Positions 25,579 to 34,576 of a stretch of DNA of 64,000 nucleotides are shown piece by piece. Origin of the DNA: Phenylobacterium sp. NIBR 498073 (GTDB lineage: Bacteria > Pseudomonadota > Alphaproteobacteria > Caulobacterales > Caulobacteraceae); assembly GCF_027286305.1 (NCBI RefSeq), contig NZ_CP114599.1:3629001-3693000 (forward strand), written 5' to 3'. Below the pieces are notes generated by a model. That model made no database searches, was not told the origin of the DNA, and saw only the letters and a program-made list of their open reading frames with translations. Every line of letters begins with the position of its first letter. Position 1 is the stretch's first letter. The position numbers and the translations under genes are program-made.

Positions 25579-26282
25579 TAGGCCGCGCGTCGGGCCTTGA
25601 TCGTGATGGTCACCGGATAGCCGTCGTCGACCTCGTCGAGTTTGCGCTTGCTGACCTGTTCATGGGCGAGCCCTTGCAGGAAGGCCGTGGCGGCGAAGGC
25701 GTTGCCGAAGGTCTCGACCTCGACGTTCTCCGGCCCGAAGACTTCCCCGAACAGCCGCTTGGCCGACAGCGTCGTCAGCGACCAGTACCAGGTCGTGCCC
25801 CACTGGTCCTCGGCCACCGGGCTGATCCCCGGCACCGTCACCAGCGCCACCCCGCCCGGCTTCAGCCCGCGCCGCATGCCCTCGACCGCAGCCTTCATGT
25901 CGTAGATCAGGTGCAGGGTCTGGGTCAGCACGATGCAGTCCAGCCCGCCGTCCGGCAGCACCCCTGGCTCAGCCAGGTCGCCGACGATGGTCGCTTCCGG
26001 ATTGCCCGCCTTGACGTGCAGCACTTCCTGGCGCGTCACCTGCTCGCCGCCGAAGCGACGGCAGTAGGCCGCGTCCCCGATCTCCAGCGCCCGCCCGCGG
26101 ATCTCGCCGGCCTGGCGGGCCAGGAAATTCTCGATGTAGTACCGGTCGATCGGCGTGCCGCGGTCGTAGCCGAACCGCCGGCTGACCGGCTCGGTGGTCA
26201 GGAACCTCAGGAACAGCCCTGCGCCGATACGGCGGTCGATTTTCGACATCAAGGCACGGCGCCGGCGGCTGTCGATCAACAC
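25578..26282 (-). CDS. Class I SAM-dependent methyltransferase
   Basis: A cytoplasmic methyltransferase of about 234 residues (Methyltransf_11 type). Motif I is ALEIGDAAYC, the acidic loop is VGDLAEPGVLPDGGLDCIVL, and LKPGGVALVTVPG is the post-motif strand. It is typical of methyltransferases in glycan clusters that modify a sugar or terminate a chain. The start is uncertain: GTG 26282 has an excellent GAGGA box 5 nt away, ATG 26249 (MSKIDRR) is the next, and a longer ATG start at 26339 gives an unlikely N terminus. It converges on the deacetylase gene. Confidence 0.8.
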   Translation of the reverse strand: MLIDSRRRRALMSKIDRRIGAGLFLRFLTTEPVSRRFGYDRGTPIDRYYIENFLARQAGEIRGRALEIGDAAYCRRFGGEQVTRQEVLHVKAGNPEATIVGDLAEPGVLPDGGLDCIVLTQTLHLIYDMKAAVEGMRRGLKPGGVALVTVPGISPVAEDQWGTTWYWSLTTLSAKRLFGEVFGPENVEVETFGNAFAATAFLQGLAHEQVSKRKLDEVDDGYPVTITIKARRAA

Positions 26283-26459
26283 AGCATTCCTCAAAAGTGG
26301 CGGGAGACAATCAACAATAGCGAAGCAGCAATTGACCATTGCGCTTCAATATTAACACTCCCTAAGCATCGGGTGTGGTCAATGCCTCGGCAACTGGAGT
26401 CTTGATGCGGGCGCTCGGGTCGGCCAATGCTCGGGAACCGCGAGGGAGCTCGTAACCAC

Positions 26460-27329
26460 ATGGCCGACAGCGCCGCACTCCCGGACCACGAGGCTTCGCC
26501 CCCGCACCTCCTGCGGGAAACCGTGGTGCGCCCCACCAGCGGCTGGCGGGCGCTCAATCTCGGCGAGCTGCTGCTCTATCGCGACCTGTTGATGTTCCTC
26601 GTCTGGCGCGACCTCAAGGTCCGCTACCAGCAGACCATCCTCGGCGGCGCCTGGGCGATCATCCAGCCGCTGGCGACGATGCTGGTTTTCACCGTCGTGT
26701 TCGGAAAGCTGGCCAAGCTGCCGTCCGACGGCATCCCCTACCCGCTGTTCAGCTTCACCGCCCTGGTGATCTGGACCTATTTCAGCCAGGCGGTGAGCGG
26801 GGCGGTGAACAGCCTGATCGGCAACACTCAGCTCATCGAGAAGGTCTACTTCCCGCGCATGATCCTGCCGATCGCCGCGGTGGTGCGCGGCCTGGCCGAC
26901 CTGGCCGTCGCCTTCGCGTTCCTGCTCGCCCTGCTGGCCTTCTACGGGGTCTGGCCGACCTGGAAGGTGGTGTTCGTCATTCCCTTCACCCTGCTGGCCA
27001 TCGTCGCCACCGTCGGCGTCGGCGCGGGGCTGGCGGCGGTCAACGTTCGGTTCCGTGACGTGCGGCAGATGATGCCGCTGCTGGTGCAGCTCTGGATGTT
27101 CGCCACCCCCGTCGCCTATCCGGCCAGCATGGCGCCCGAGGCCTGGCGCCCGCTGCTCGGCCTCAACCCGATGACCGGCGTCGTCGAAGGCTATCGCTGG
27201 GCGATGCTGAACACCGGACCCTTCCCGTTCGATCTGGTCGCCATGTCCACCGCCAGCGCGTTGGTCATGCTGATCGTCGGCCTCTTCGTCTTCCGAAGGA
27301 TCGAGAGCAGCTTCGCGGACATCATATGA
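26460..27329 (+). CDS. wzm: Wzm-type ABC-2 permease for polysaccharide export
   Basis: A 289-residue inner-membrane permease of the polysaccharide/O-antigen export family. Signature segments are LLYRDLLMFLVWRDLKVRYQQT, GGAWAIIQPLATML and ENTP-like YPRMILP, followed by six hydrophobic segments. It pairs with the Wzt ATPase encoded immediately downstream with a 4-nt ATGA overlap (27326-27329). ATG 26460 (MADSA) is favoured because of a GAGGGAG box upstream; a longer start at 26427 is possible. It moves completed lipid-linked glycan across the inner membrane. Confidence 0.92.
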   Translation: MADSAALPDHEASPPHLLRETVVRPTSGWRALNLGELLLYRDLLMFLVWRDLKVRYQQTILGGAWAIIQPLATMLVFTVVFGKLAKLPSDGIPYPLFSFTALVIWTYFSQAVSGAVNSLIGNTQLIEKVYFPRMILPIAAVVRGLADLAVAFAFLLALLAFYGVWPTWKVVFVIPFTLLAIVATVGVGAGLAAVNVRFRDVRQMMPLLVQLWMFATPVAYPASMAPEAWRPLLGLNPMTGVVEGYRWAMLNTGPFPFDLVAMSTASALVMLIVGLFVFRRIESSFADII

Positions 27330-28594
27330 AGAACGAACGGCCATGGGCGATCAGGGTCGACGAGCTCACCAAGCGCTATCGCCTGGGCGGGGCCGGCTCG
27401 ACCAACCTGCGCTATACGATTTCCGAGGGCGTCCGGCGCGTGCCCCAGCTGCTGCGCGGCGAGCGGCGTCCCCGGCCTGAGGATTTCTGGGCGCTCAACG
27501 GCGTGTCCTTCGACATCGCCCGCGGCGAGATCGTCGGGGTCATCGGCAAGAACGGGGCCGGCAAGAGCACGCTCCTGAAGATCCTGTCGCGGATCACCGA
27601 ACCGACGACCGGCGAGGTCCGCTTCCGCGGTCACGTGGGTTCGCTGCTCGAGGTCGGCACCGGCTTCCACCCCGAGCTCTCGGGCCGCGACAACGTGTTC
27701 CTCAACGGCGCCATCCTGGGCATGTCGCGCCAGCAGATCGCCCGCCGGTTCGACGAGATCGTCGCCTTCGCCGAGGTCGCCGACTTCATCGACACCCCGG
27801 TCAAGCGCTACTCCAGCGGCATGTACACGCGCCTGGCCTTCGCGGTCGCCGCGCACCTGGAGACCGACATCCTGCTGATCGACGAGGTTCTCGCCGTCGG
27901 CGACATCGGCTTCCAGCAGAAGTGCCTGGCCCGCATGGACGAGCTGGCGCACGGCGGCCGCACGGTGCTGTTCGTCAGCCACAACATCACCGCCATCCAG
28001 TCGCTCTGCCCGCGCTCGATCCTGCTCCAGGGCGGCAAGGTCGCGGCCGACGGACGGACCCACGACGTCCTCTCCTCCTATCTGCGCGCCGGCGCCGAAG
28101 GCCCGTCCGGCCTGCGCCATTGGACGCCCGAGACCGCGCCCACCGGCGGCTCGGCCAAGCTGCATGCGATCCAGGCCCTGTCGCTCGACGAGGTCCATCC
28201 GCACCTCATCGACGTCCACACGCCGTTCCAGATCGCCTTCGACTACGAATGGATGGGCGCCCCCAAGCAGCCGCTGCGCTTCGACATCCGCGTACTGAAC
28301 CAGAGCGGCGTGGTGGTGTTCGACGTCGCCAGCCCGCAATCGACCTGGGCCCAGACGCCCGGCCGCCATCGGATCAGCTGCCTGATCCCCGGGGACATGC
28401 TGAACGCCGACGAGTATCGCCTCAATCTGATCCTGCGGCAGGGCGACGAAGAGGTGCTAGACCTTCCCGACGTGATGCTGTTCGAGCTGCTCGACAGCGA
28501 CGTCGACCGCTACGGCTGGTACGGGGAATGGGAGGGCGTGCTGCGGCCGCGGTTCGAATGGCGCGCCGAGCCGATGCCCGCCGTCGCCGTCTGA
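27326..28594 (+). CDS. wzt: Wzt-type ABC ATPase with C-terminal carbohydrate-binding domain
   Basis: A 422-residue ATPase subunit. The N-terminal nucleotide-binding domain has Walker A GKNGAGKST, the exporter-type signature YSSGMYTRL, Walker B ILLIDEVLAVGD and H-loop FVSHN. An additional C-terminal domain of about 160 residues (from about residue 265) corresponds to Wzt_C, which in E. coli O9a recognises the modified non-reducing end of the polysaccharide before export. This suggests that chain length here is set by a terminal modification, for which the methyltransferases of the locus are candidates. It is translationally coupled to wzm. Confidence 0.93.
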   Translation: MKNERPWAIRVDELTKRYRLGGAGSTNLRYTISEGVRRVPQLLRGERRPRPEDFWALNGVSFDIARGEIVGVIGKNGAGKSTLLKILSRITEPTTGEVRFRGHVGSLLEVGTGFHPELSGRDNVFLNGAILGMSRQQIARRFDEIVAFAEVADFIDTPVKRYSSGMYTRLAFAVAAHLETDILLIDEVLAVGDIGFQQKCLARMDELAHGGRTVLFVSHNITAIQSLCPRSILLQGGKVAADGRTHDVLSSYLRAGAEGPSGLRHWTPETAPTGGSAKLHAIQALSLDEVHPHLIDVHTPFQIAFDYEWMGAPKQPLRFDIRVLNQSGVVVFDVASPQSTWAQTPGRHRISCLIPGDMLNADEYRLNLILRQGDEEVLDLPDVMLFELLDSDVDRYGWYGEWEGVLRPRFEWRAEPMPAVAV

Positions 28595-28609
28595 CCTGAC
28601 CGGCCGCCG

Positions 28610-29731
28610 ATGGTGACCAGCCCGCCCCCCAGCGACCTGATCGGCCCCGGCGTGGCGACGCCCGGCGTCAGTCATCGCCCGCTGTCGGCCGAACCGGACC
28701 CGGCGGCCGCCATGACCGTCTTCTGGGAAGCTGGCCTGCCCGTCGCCCAGGCGCTGACCGGCAGCGATGGCGTCACGCGCCGCACCGTCCCGGCTAAGCG
28801 CCGGATCCGGCTGAGCCTCTCGCCGCAGCCGCCGTCGGTGAGCGTCGTGATCTGCACGCGCGACCGCCCCGAGGAACTGCGCCGCTGCCTGGCCTCGCTG
28901 CCGGCCCAGACCCTGCGCCCGCTGGAAGTGATCGTGGTCGACAACGCATCGAACGGCGAGGCCACCCGCGCAGCCGCCCTGGACGCCGGCGTGGTCTATG
29001 TGCGCGAGGACCGACCCGGCCTCGACTATGCCCGCAACACCGGCGCGGCGACCGCGCGCGGCGAGATCGTCGCCTATACCGACGACGACGTGCTGCTGCA
29101 CCCGAACTGGCTGCAGAACCTGGTCGCGGCCTTCGACGCGCCGGAGATCGGGGCGGTGACCGGACTGGTGCTGCCGGCCGAACTGGCCACCCCCGCCCAG
29201 CTGCACTTCGAGACCTATTGGAGCTTCGCGCGCGGCTACGAGCCCCGGGACTACACCCCCGAAGCCTTCAAGGCCGAGCGGCGGGCCTTTCCGGCCTGGG
29301 AGATCGGCGCCGGGGCCAGCATGGCGTTCCGTCGCCAGGTCTTCGCCACGGCCGGCCTGTTCGACGAGCGACTGGACGTGGGCCGCGCCGGCTGCTCGGG
29401 AGACTCCGAGTTCTGGCACCGGCTGCTCGCCAACGGCTATGTCTGCCGCTACGAGCCGTCCTCAGTCGCCTTCCACTATCATCGAGCGTCCGACGACGGC
29501 CTGGCCCGCCAGCTGTTCAGCTACATGCGGGGGCATTCGGCGGCGCTGCTCGTGCAGTTCGAACGGACCGGCCGCCTCGGCGACCTGCGCCGCGCCTTCC
29601 TGAGCCTGCCGGTGCGCTACGGCCGCCGGGCGCTGCGCCGCTCCCAACCGCGCGACCGGTTCCTGGACCTGGAGATCCGCGGCTACCTCTCGGGCCTCGG
29701 CTTCTACCTTAGCGGTTCGCGCCGGGTCTAA
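28610..29731 (+). CDS. Family 2 glycosyltransferase (1)
   Basis: A 373-residue protein with a GT-A fold domain starting near residue 75: VSVVICTRDRPEELRRCLASL, VIVVDNASNG, then ARNTGAATARGEIVAYTDDDV carrying the DDD metal motif. The N-terminal 70 residues precede the catalytic domain and look like a short accessory region. It is part of the same transcription unit as wzm-wzt (15-nt gap) and ends convergently with the next glycosyltransferase operon, sharing 4 nt. Donor and acceptor sugars cannot be predicted. Confidence 0.88.
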   Translation: MVTSPPPSDLIGPGVATPGVSHRPLSAEPDPAAAMTVFWEAGLPVAQALTGSDGVTRRTVPAKRRIRLSLSPQPPSVSVVICTRDRPEELRRCLASLPAQTLRPLEVIVVDNASNGEATRAAALDAGVVYVREDRPGLDYARNTGAATARGEIVAYTDDDVLLHPNWLQNLVAAFDAPEIGAVTGLVLPAELATPAQLHFETYWSFARGYEPRDYTPEAFKAERRAFPAWEIGAGASMAFRRQVFATAGLFDERLDVGRAGCSGDSEFWHRLLANGYVCRYEPSSVAFHYHRASDDGLARQLFSYMRGHSAALLVQFERTGRLGDLRRAFLSLPVRYGRRALRRSQPRDRFLDLEIRGYLSGLGFYLSGSRRV

Positions 29732-30666
29732 CGGCCGACCACGCCGCGCACGGATCGCCTTACCGCGCGGCGCGCCCGCACCGCCGCGTCGGACGCCCGC
29801 CGCGCCGCCAGGGCCAGGCGATCGCCAGCTCCGAGCGGCCAATCCGGCAGATCGTAGGGAGCGAAAGCCAGCCGAAAGGCCCGCTCGGTCTGCGCCGTCA
29901 TCAGCCCATGCTCGCGGGCGTGCTCGGCCGCCCAGGTCAGGAACGCGATCCGCGCCGCGTGCGGCCGAAAACGATCATAGTCGCCGCCCTCGCTGGCCTT
30001 GTTCGAGGTCGACTCCGGATGCTGGCGATAGCGGGACTGGAATTGGTCGGCGACATAGACCGGATGGCGCAGCAGCAGCTTGGCCCAGAGGCTCTGGTCC
30101 TCGTACAGCGCGAACCGCTCCTCGAAGCCGCCGACTTCCTCGATCGCCGAGCGGCGGATCAGCACCGCGCAGGTGCACGGCACGTCGCCCTGCTGGCCCA
30201 GGAGCACCGAGTTGAACAGCGACGGCCCCGGATGCGTCCGGCCGGCGAAACGGCGCATGCTTTCGGTCCAGGTGCGGGGGTTTTCGCCCTCCCACCACCA
30301 CAGGGTCGGCCCGTACATCCACGCCGCCTGCGGCGCGCGCTCCAGCGCGGCGAGCTCGAAGGCCAGTTTGGTCGGCTCGAACAGGTCGTCGGCGTCCAGG
30401 AAGGCGACGAAGCGTCCGCGCGCGGCGTCCATGCCGCGGTTGCGCGCCGCGGCCGCGCCGCGCCGCGCCGGATCGGGCGCCAGGACCCGGATTCGCCCGT
30501 CGGCGGCGGCCGCCGCAGCCGCCATCTGCGGGCTGGCGTCGCTGGAGCCGTCGTCCACCAGCAGCAGCTCCCAGTCGCCGAAGGTCTGGGCCTGCACCGA
30601 GGCGATCGCCTGCTCGATATAGGCCTCAGCGTTGAGGAACGGCGTGATCACCGAGACTTCAGCCAT
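29728..30666 (-). CDS. Family 2 glycosyltransferase (2)
   Basis: A 312-residue GT2 enzyme: EVSVITPFLNAEAYIEQAI, LLLVDDGSSDASP, AARNRGMDAARGRFVAFLDADDLFEP (DADD metal motif), then a middle part with FALYEDQSLWAKLLL, the ED acceptor-side motif. ATG 30666 shares one base with the stop codon of the upstream gene (TGATG). A longer frame upstream in this reading frame is an artefact of the antisense gene. It is the last gene of a minus-strand run of glycan genes that begins at 35565. Confidence 0.88.
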   Translation of the reverse strand: MAEVSVITPFLNAEAYIEQAIASVQAQTFGDWELLLVDDGSSDASPQMAAAAAAADGRIRVLAPDPARRGAAAARNRGMDAARGRFVAFLDADDLFEPTKLAFELAALERAPQAAWMYGPTLWWWEGENPRTWTESMRRFAGRTHPGPSLFNSVLLGQQGDVPCTCAVLIRRSAIEEVGGFEERFALYEDQSLWAKLLLRHPVYVADQFQSRYRQHPESTSNKASEGGDYDRFRPHAARIAFLTWAAEHAREHGLMTAQTERAFRLAFAPYDLPDWPLGAGDRLALAARRASDAAVRARRAVRRSVRGVVGR

Positions 30667-31538
30667 CAGCGGGGCGCCTTGCCGATCAGACGCCGCACCA
30701 TGTTCTTGGCCATCCTCAGCCGCAGGTCGGCGATCGTGCTCCGCACGGCCTGCCGCGCCTGCGGGTCGGCCCGCTGCGCCGCAAGGTAACGCGACAGCCA
30801 GCCGAGATAGCGCAGCCGCGCCCGGTCGTCGGCGCCCGCCGCGGCGGATTCGGCCGTCGCGCTCTGCGGATGCTGCCGATACTTGAACCACACCGCGTCG
30901 GCGACATAGGTCGGCGCGGCCAGCAGGGCCTTGGCGTAGAACACCTGGTCCTCGAACATGCCCTTGAACGCGGCCTCGAAGCCGCCGACCCCGTCGACCA
31001 GCGACTTGCGCAGCAGCGAGCCGCTGGAGGTGGGCGTCTGGTAGACGTTCTTCAGCTGCAGATGGAACAGATGCGGCGGCCGATAGAGCCGGTCCGGTTC
31101 GACGCCCAGGTCGTAGACGAAGTCGTCTTCGGCGGCGTCCGGCATCCAGGCGTGCCAGATCAGCGCCCGTCCATAGACCATGCCGGCCTCGGGCTCGCGG
31201 TCCAGGATCGCGACCTGTTCGGCCAGCTTGCCGGGCGCCCAGATGTCGTCGGCGTCGAGAAAGGCGACCAGCTCGCCCTTGGCGTGGGTCAGACCGAGAT
31301 TGCGCGTCGCGCTCATCCCGCGATTGACGCCGCCTGGGTGACGCAGCAGCCGCACGCGGTCCGGATGGGCGTCCACATAGCTCTGCGTCAGTTCGCGGCT
31401 GCCGTCATCTGAGCCGTCGTCGACGACCAGCAGTTCGTAATCCGGCCAGGTCTGGGCCAGCACGCTGTCGATCGCTTCAGCCAGGTAGGTCTCGCCGTTG
31501 TAGACGATGATGATGACGCTGACCCTAGGCGGGGCCAT
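30666..31538 (-). CDS. Family 2 glycosyltransferase (3)
   Basis: A 290-residue GT2 enzyme with RVSVIIIVYNGETYLAEAI, LLVVDDGSDDGSREL, SATRNLGLTHAKGELVAFLDADDIW and MFEDQVFYAK. It is close in layout to the enzymes on both sides (GT2 number 2 and 4) and the three probably arose by duplication. Its start lies inside the end of the upstream gene (14-nt overlap), and its stop overlaps the next start by one base, showing dense coupling. Confidence 0.88.
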   Translation of the reverse strand: MAPPRVSVIIIVYNGETYLAEAIDSVLAQTWPDYELLVVDDGSDDGSRELTQSYVDAHPDRVRLLRHPGGVNRGMSATRNLGLTHAKGELVAFLDADDIWAPGKLAEQVAILDREPEAGMVYGRALIWHAWMPDAAEDDFVYDLGVEPDRLYRPPHLFHLQLKNVYQTPTSSGSLLRKSLVDGVGGFEAAFKGMFEDQVFYAKALLAAPTYVADAVWFKYRQHPQSATAESAAAGADDRARLRYLGWLSRYLAAQRADPQARQAVRSTIADLRLRMAKNMVRRLIGKAPR

Positions 31539-32493
31539 TCGGACCTCCCGCCCGCTGCGCCAGGCGGCGGCGCAGCGCCGATCGCGCCGACTGCACGCGG
31601 CGGCGCGTGTTGGCGATGGCCATGCGCGCGGCGCTGGCCGGCAGGGCGCGCGGCGAAATCTGGGTGATCCCGACGGCCTGCCGCATCAGCGGGGCCAGCC
31701 CGGCCGCCTTGCGGTTCTCCAGCAGGTTCATCAGCCAGGTGTCGGAGTAGAACCGGATCCAGCGGGCCTCGCCCTCGCGGACAGCCGTGCGCCATTCCGG
31801 CCGCTCGTCGGCTGCGGCGCGATAACGGCGCACGACCCCGAGCACCGAGCGCAGCATCATCGCGGTGTCGCGCGACATGTTCTGATCGTGCTGCCAGTAC
31901 TCGGCCATCATCTCCGGCCGCGCGGCGATCGCATAGTTGCGCGACATGCGCAGATAGGCGTCGTAGTCCTCGCAGGCGCGCAGCGAGGCGTCGAACGCCC
32001 CCACCGCCTCCAACCGGTCGGCGCGATACATGACCGTCGCGTGCATGCCGATGCAGTTGCAGCGCAGGAAGGTCGCAAACGGATCCTCGCCCGGCGGGAA
32101 GAGCGGCGCAGGGGTGATCTCGCGGGTCACCGCATCGACATAGCAATAGGAGCCGTAGACCATCCCGCAGTCGGGATGCTGGGCGAACAGCTCGAGCTGC
32201 TTGGCCAGGGCGTCGGGCAGCAGTTGGTCGTCGGCGTCGAGAAACACCAGGTACTCGCTGTCGGCCGCCCGCATGCCTGTGTTGCGCGCCGCCGACAGGC
32301 CCTGGTTCTCCTGCCGGATCAGCTTGACCGTCGGATAGCGCGCCGTCACCGCCGCCGGATCGTCGCGCGAGCCGTCGTCGACGACGATCACCTCGGCCGG
32401 CGGCACGGTCTGGGCCAAGGCGCTGTCGATCGCCGCAGCCAGGTAATGTGCGTGATTATAGGTCGGTATGATCACCGCTACTCTGGCTGCCAT
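31525..32493 (-). CDS. Family 2 glycosyltransferase (4)
   Basis: A 322-residue GT2 enzyme. The catalytic core is RVAVIIPTYNHAHYLAAAI, VIVVDDGSRDDPAAV, SAARNTGMRAADSEYLVFLDADDQLLP, with CEDYDAYLRM as the acceptor-side motif. The C-terminal 80 residues are basic and helical. The start ATG 32493 is clear from the conserved N terminus; a 200-codon upstream extension in the same frame is an artefact. It lies 17 nt downstream of the epimerase gene in the same run. Confidence 0.88.
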   Translation of the reverse strand: MAARVAVIIPTYNHAHYLAAAIDSALAQTVPPAEVIVVDDGSRDDPAAVTARYPTVKLIRQENQGLSAARNTGMRAADSEYLVFLDADDQLLPDALAKQLELFAQHPDCGMVYGSYCYVDAVTREITPAPLFPPGEDPFATFLRCNCIGMHATVMYRADRLEAVGAFDASLRACEDYDAYLRMSRNYAIAARPEMMAEYWQHDQNMSRDTAMMLRSVLGVVRRYRAAADERPEWRTAVREGEARWIRFYSDTWLMNLLENRKAAGLAPLMRQAVGITQISPRALPASAARMAIANTRRRVQSARSALRRRLAQRAGGPNGPA

Positions 32494-32510
32494 CGCCCCA
32501 CCCTGTCCTC

Positions 32511-33590
32511 TTACGACACAACTGGATAACCTGCGGACTCGAGCCACGCGATGGAACGACGAAGCCCTTCCCCGAACGATACGACGGGAACGTAACCAAG
32601 TTCCACCTCGGCGCGAGTCCAGGAAATCCAGACCGAGCCGGTCTGTAGCAAGGTCCGTTCCAGCGAGACCTCGGGGCCTGCGCGCACCGGCGCGGGCGGG
32701 GCGGCGCGCGCGCGGTACGACTTGAGCCCAGCCCCGATCCCGACGCGGACCGGCCGCGGCAGGCCGCCGGCCAGACCCTTGACCAGCGGCGAGCGACGCA
32801 GCCGCTCCAGCGGCGAGGGCGCCGCCGGGGCGGGGGCGGCGGACGCCGGCATGTCCGGCAGCGCGTCCAGGTCCACGCCCAGGGCCGCAGCGATCGGCCC
32901 GTAGAGGTCGCGCCAGCTGGGCTGCTCGCGATCCCCCAGCAGGTAGGTGCGCCCTGCCGCCCGATCCGATGTCGCCGCCAAGCCGATCGCGTGGACGAGA
33001 TTGTCGACATAGATGGAGTTGCAGGCCCCGCGCGCGCCGGCGACCACATAGGCCTCGCCGGCCAGCAGTTCGTCGGCCCAGCCTCCCACCCATTGCGATC
33101 GCGGCCCGAACACGATGCCCGGACGTAGCACCACCGTTTCGACTCCGCCGTCACGCGCGAGCTCAGCCAGCAGGCGTTCAGCCCGGACCTTGGCGTTGTT
33201 GTAGGCCATCGGCTGGCGGTCGTTGAGAGCGCTGTCCTCGTCGGCGCCGGCGGCGGGCGCCTGGCCATGGACCGAGGCGCTGCTCAGATAGATCAGCCGC
33301 GAGACCCCGGCGTCCTGCGCGGCCCGATAGACCGGCTCGACGGCGCCGACGATAGCCTGCGGGTCGCCGGCCACCGCCGAGACGACGACGTCGCAGCCGC
33401 GCAAAGCGGCGGCCAGGGCGGCGCGGTCACCCGCATCGGCCACCCGGACGTCCAGGTCGAACCGGCGCGGAAGCGCCGCGGCGCTGGCCCGGCGGACGAT
33501 CGGGAGCACCTGCCGCCCCGACAGATGCAGCATTTCGACGGCGCGGTTGCCGACGAAGCCGTTGGCGCCGAGGATCGCGATCCGCGTCAT
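32511..33590 (-). CDS. NAD-dependent epimerase/dehydratase
   Basis: A 359-residue extended short-chain dehydrogenase. The nucleotide-binding motif is GANGFVG near the N terminus, and the active site has SSASVHG and a Y-x-x-x-K in YNNAK. It probably makes or modifies an activated sugar for the adjacent glycosyltransferases. A proline/alanine-rich insertion follows PDMPASAAPAPAAPSP, unusual for the family. ATG 33590 (MTRIAILG) overlaps the stop codon of the upstream oxidoreductase by 4 nt (ATGA). Confidence 0.85.
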   Translation of the reverse strand: MTRIAILGANGFVGNRAVEMLHLSGRQVLPIVRRASAAALPRRFDLDVRVADAGDRAALAAALRGCDVVVSAVAGDPQAIVGAVEPVYRAAQDAGVSRLIYLSSASVHGQAPAAGADEDSALNDRQPMAYNNAKVRAERLLAELARDGGVETVVLRPGIVFGPRSQWVGGWADELLAGEAYVVAGARGACNSIYVDNLVHAIGLAATSDRAAGRTYLLGDREQPSWRDLYGPIAAALGVDLDALPDMPASAAPAPAAPSPLERLRRSPLVKGLAGGLPRPVRVGIGAGLKSYRARAAPPAPVRAGPEVSLERTLLQTGSVWISWTRAEVELGYVPVVSFGEGLRRSIAWLESAGYPVVS

Positions 33591-34576
33591 GGCGCTGCGC
33601 CGACGTCGATCCACGGCTCAGCCATCGGCAGGCGCCGCGCGTAGCACAGATCGATCATCGCCAGGGCCGCGAGACCGGGTTCCTGCCCGCGGCCCGCTTC
33701 CGGAGCGCCGGAGATCGCCGCCCGCAGCTGGGCCGTGAAGGCGTCCTGGAAGTCGCCGCCCTTCTCCAGGACCAACGCGGCGACCTGGCCGTCGAGCTCA
33801 AGCTCCAACCGGTCGGTCTCGTACGGCGTCCAGATCATCCTGCCGGCCGAACCCTGAAAGACGAAGCGGTTGGGCCGCGCCCAGTCGCGACTGAAGCGGA
33901 CCCTCGCCCGCACGCCGCCGAAGTCCAGAACGACCCGCGCATTGGCCTCGACGCCGCCGCGGGCGTCGTCCCGGCATTCGATCAGTTGCGGCTCTCCGAG
34001 CCAGCCGATCAGCAGGTCGAACACGTGCGGGCCGAGGTCCCGCAGCACCCCGCCGCCGCTCTCGGCGCGGCTGAAATAGGCCGGCGAACTGACCGGCCAG
34101 TCGAACGGGCCGCCCTCGAAGACCTCCACGGTCTCCAGGTCCCCGATCACCCCTCGGCGCAGAAGATCAGCGATGGCCCGCACCGACGGGAAGCGGCGGC
34201 GCACCAGCCCCTCGGTCAACGGCCGACCCGCAGCCTGCGCGGCGGCGACCATGCGGGCCGCCTCGTCCCCCGACATCGCCAGCGGCTTCTCGCAGTGAAC
34301 CGCCAGCCCGCGGGCCAGCGCGACAAAGGTCTGCTCGGCGTGTCGCCGGGGCGGCGAGGCCACCAGGACCAGATCAAGGTCGGCCGTCAGCAGATCCTCG
34401 TAGCTGGCGCAGGTGCGCGCGTCAGGCAGTCGCGCGCAGACCGCCTGCATCGCCGCCGGATCGGGGTCGAAGACGGCGACCAGCCGCGCTGCCCCCTCCG
34501 CCTCCAGCGCCAGCAGCGCCGGCGCGTAGTAGCGCGCGCTGACCGCCCCGCACCCGGACAGCCCGATGCGGATCAG
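33587..34576 (-). CDS. Gfo/Idh/MocA family oxidoreductase, apparent CTG start
   Basis: A protein of about 329 residues with a Rossmann domain IRIGLSGCGAVSARYYAPAL, the family motif CEKPLAM (Lys as catalytic residue) and a C-terminal alpha/beta domain. Enzymes of this family oxidise or reduce sugar nucleotides or free sugars with NAD(P). No ATG, GTG or TTG is near the conserved N terminus. The only usable codon is CTG 34576-34574, which overlaps the stop codon of the upstream glycosyltransferase as CTGA, the same geometry as the ATGA overlap at its own end. It is part of the minus-strand glycan operon. Confidence 0.82.
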   Translation of the reverse strand: MIRIGLSGCGAVSARYYAPALLALEAEGAARLVAVFDPDPAAMQAVCARLPDARTCASYEDLLTADLDLVLVASPPRRHAEQTFVALARGLAVHCEKPLAMSGDEAARMVAAAQAAGRPLTEGLVRRRFPSVRAIADLLRRGVIGDLETVEVFEGGPFDWPVSSPAYFSRAESGGGVLRDLGPHVFDLLIGWLGEPQLIECRDDARGGVEANARVVLDFGGVRARVRFSRDWARPNRFVFQGSAGRMIWTPYETDRLELELDGQVAALVLEKGGDFQDAFTAQLRAAISGAPEAGRGQEPGLAALAMIDLCYARRLPMAEPWIDVGAAP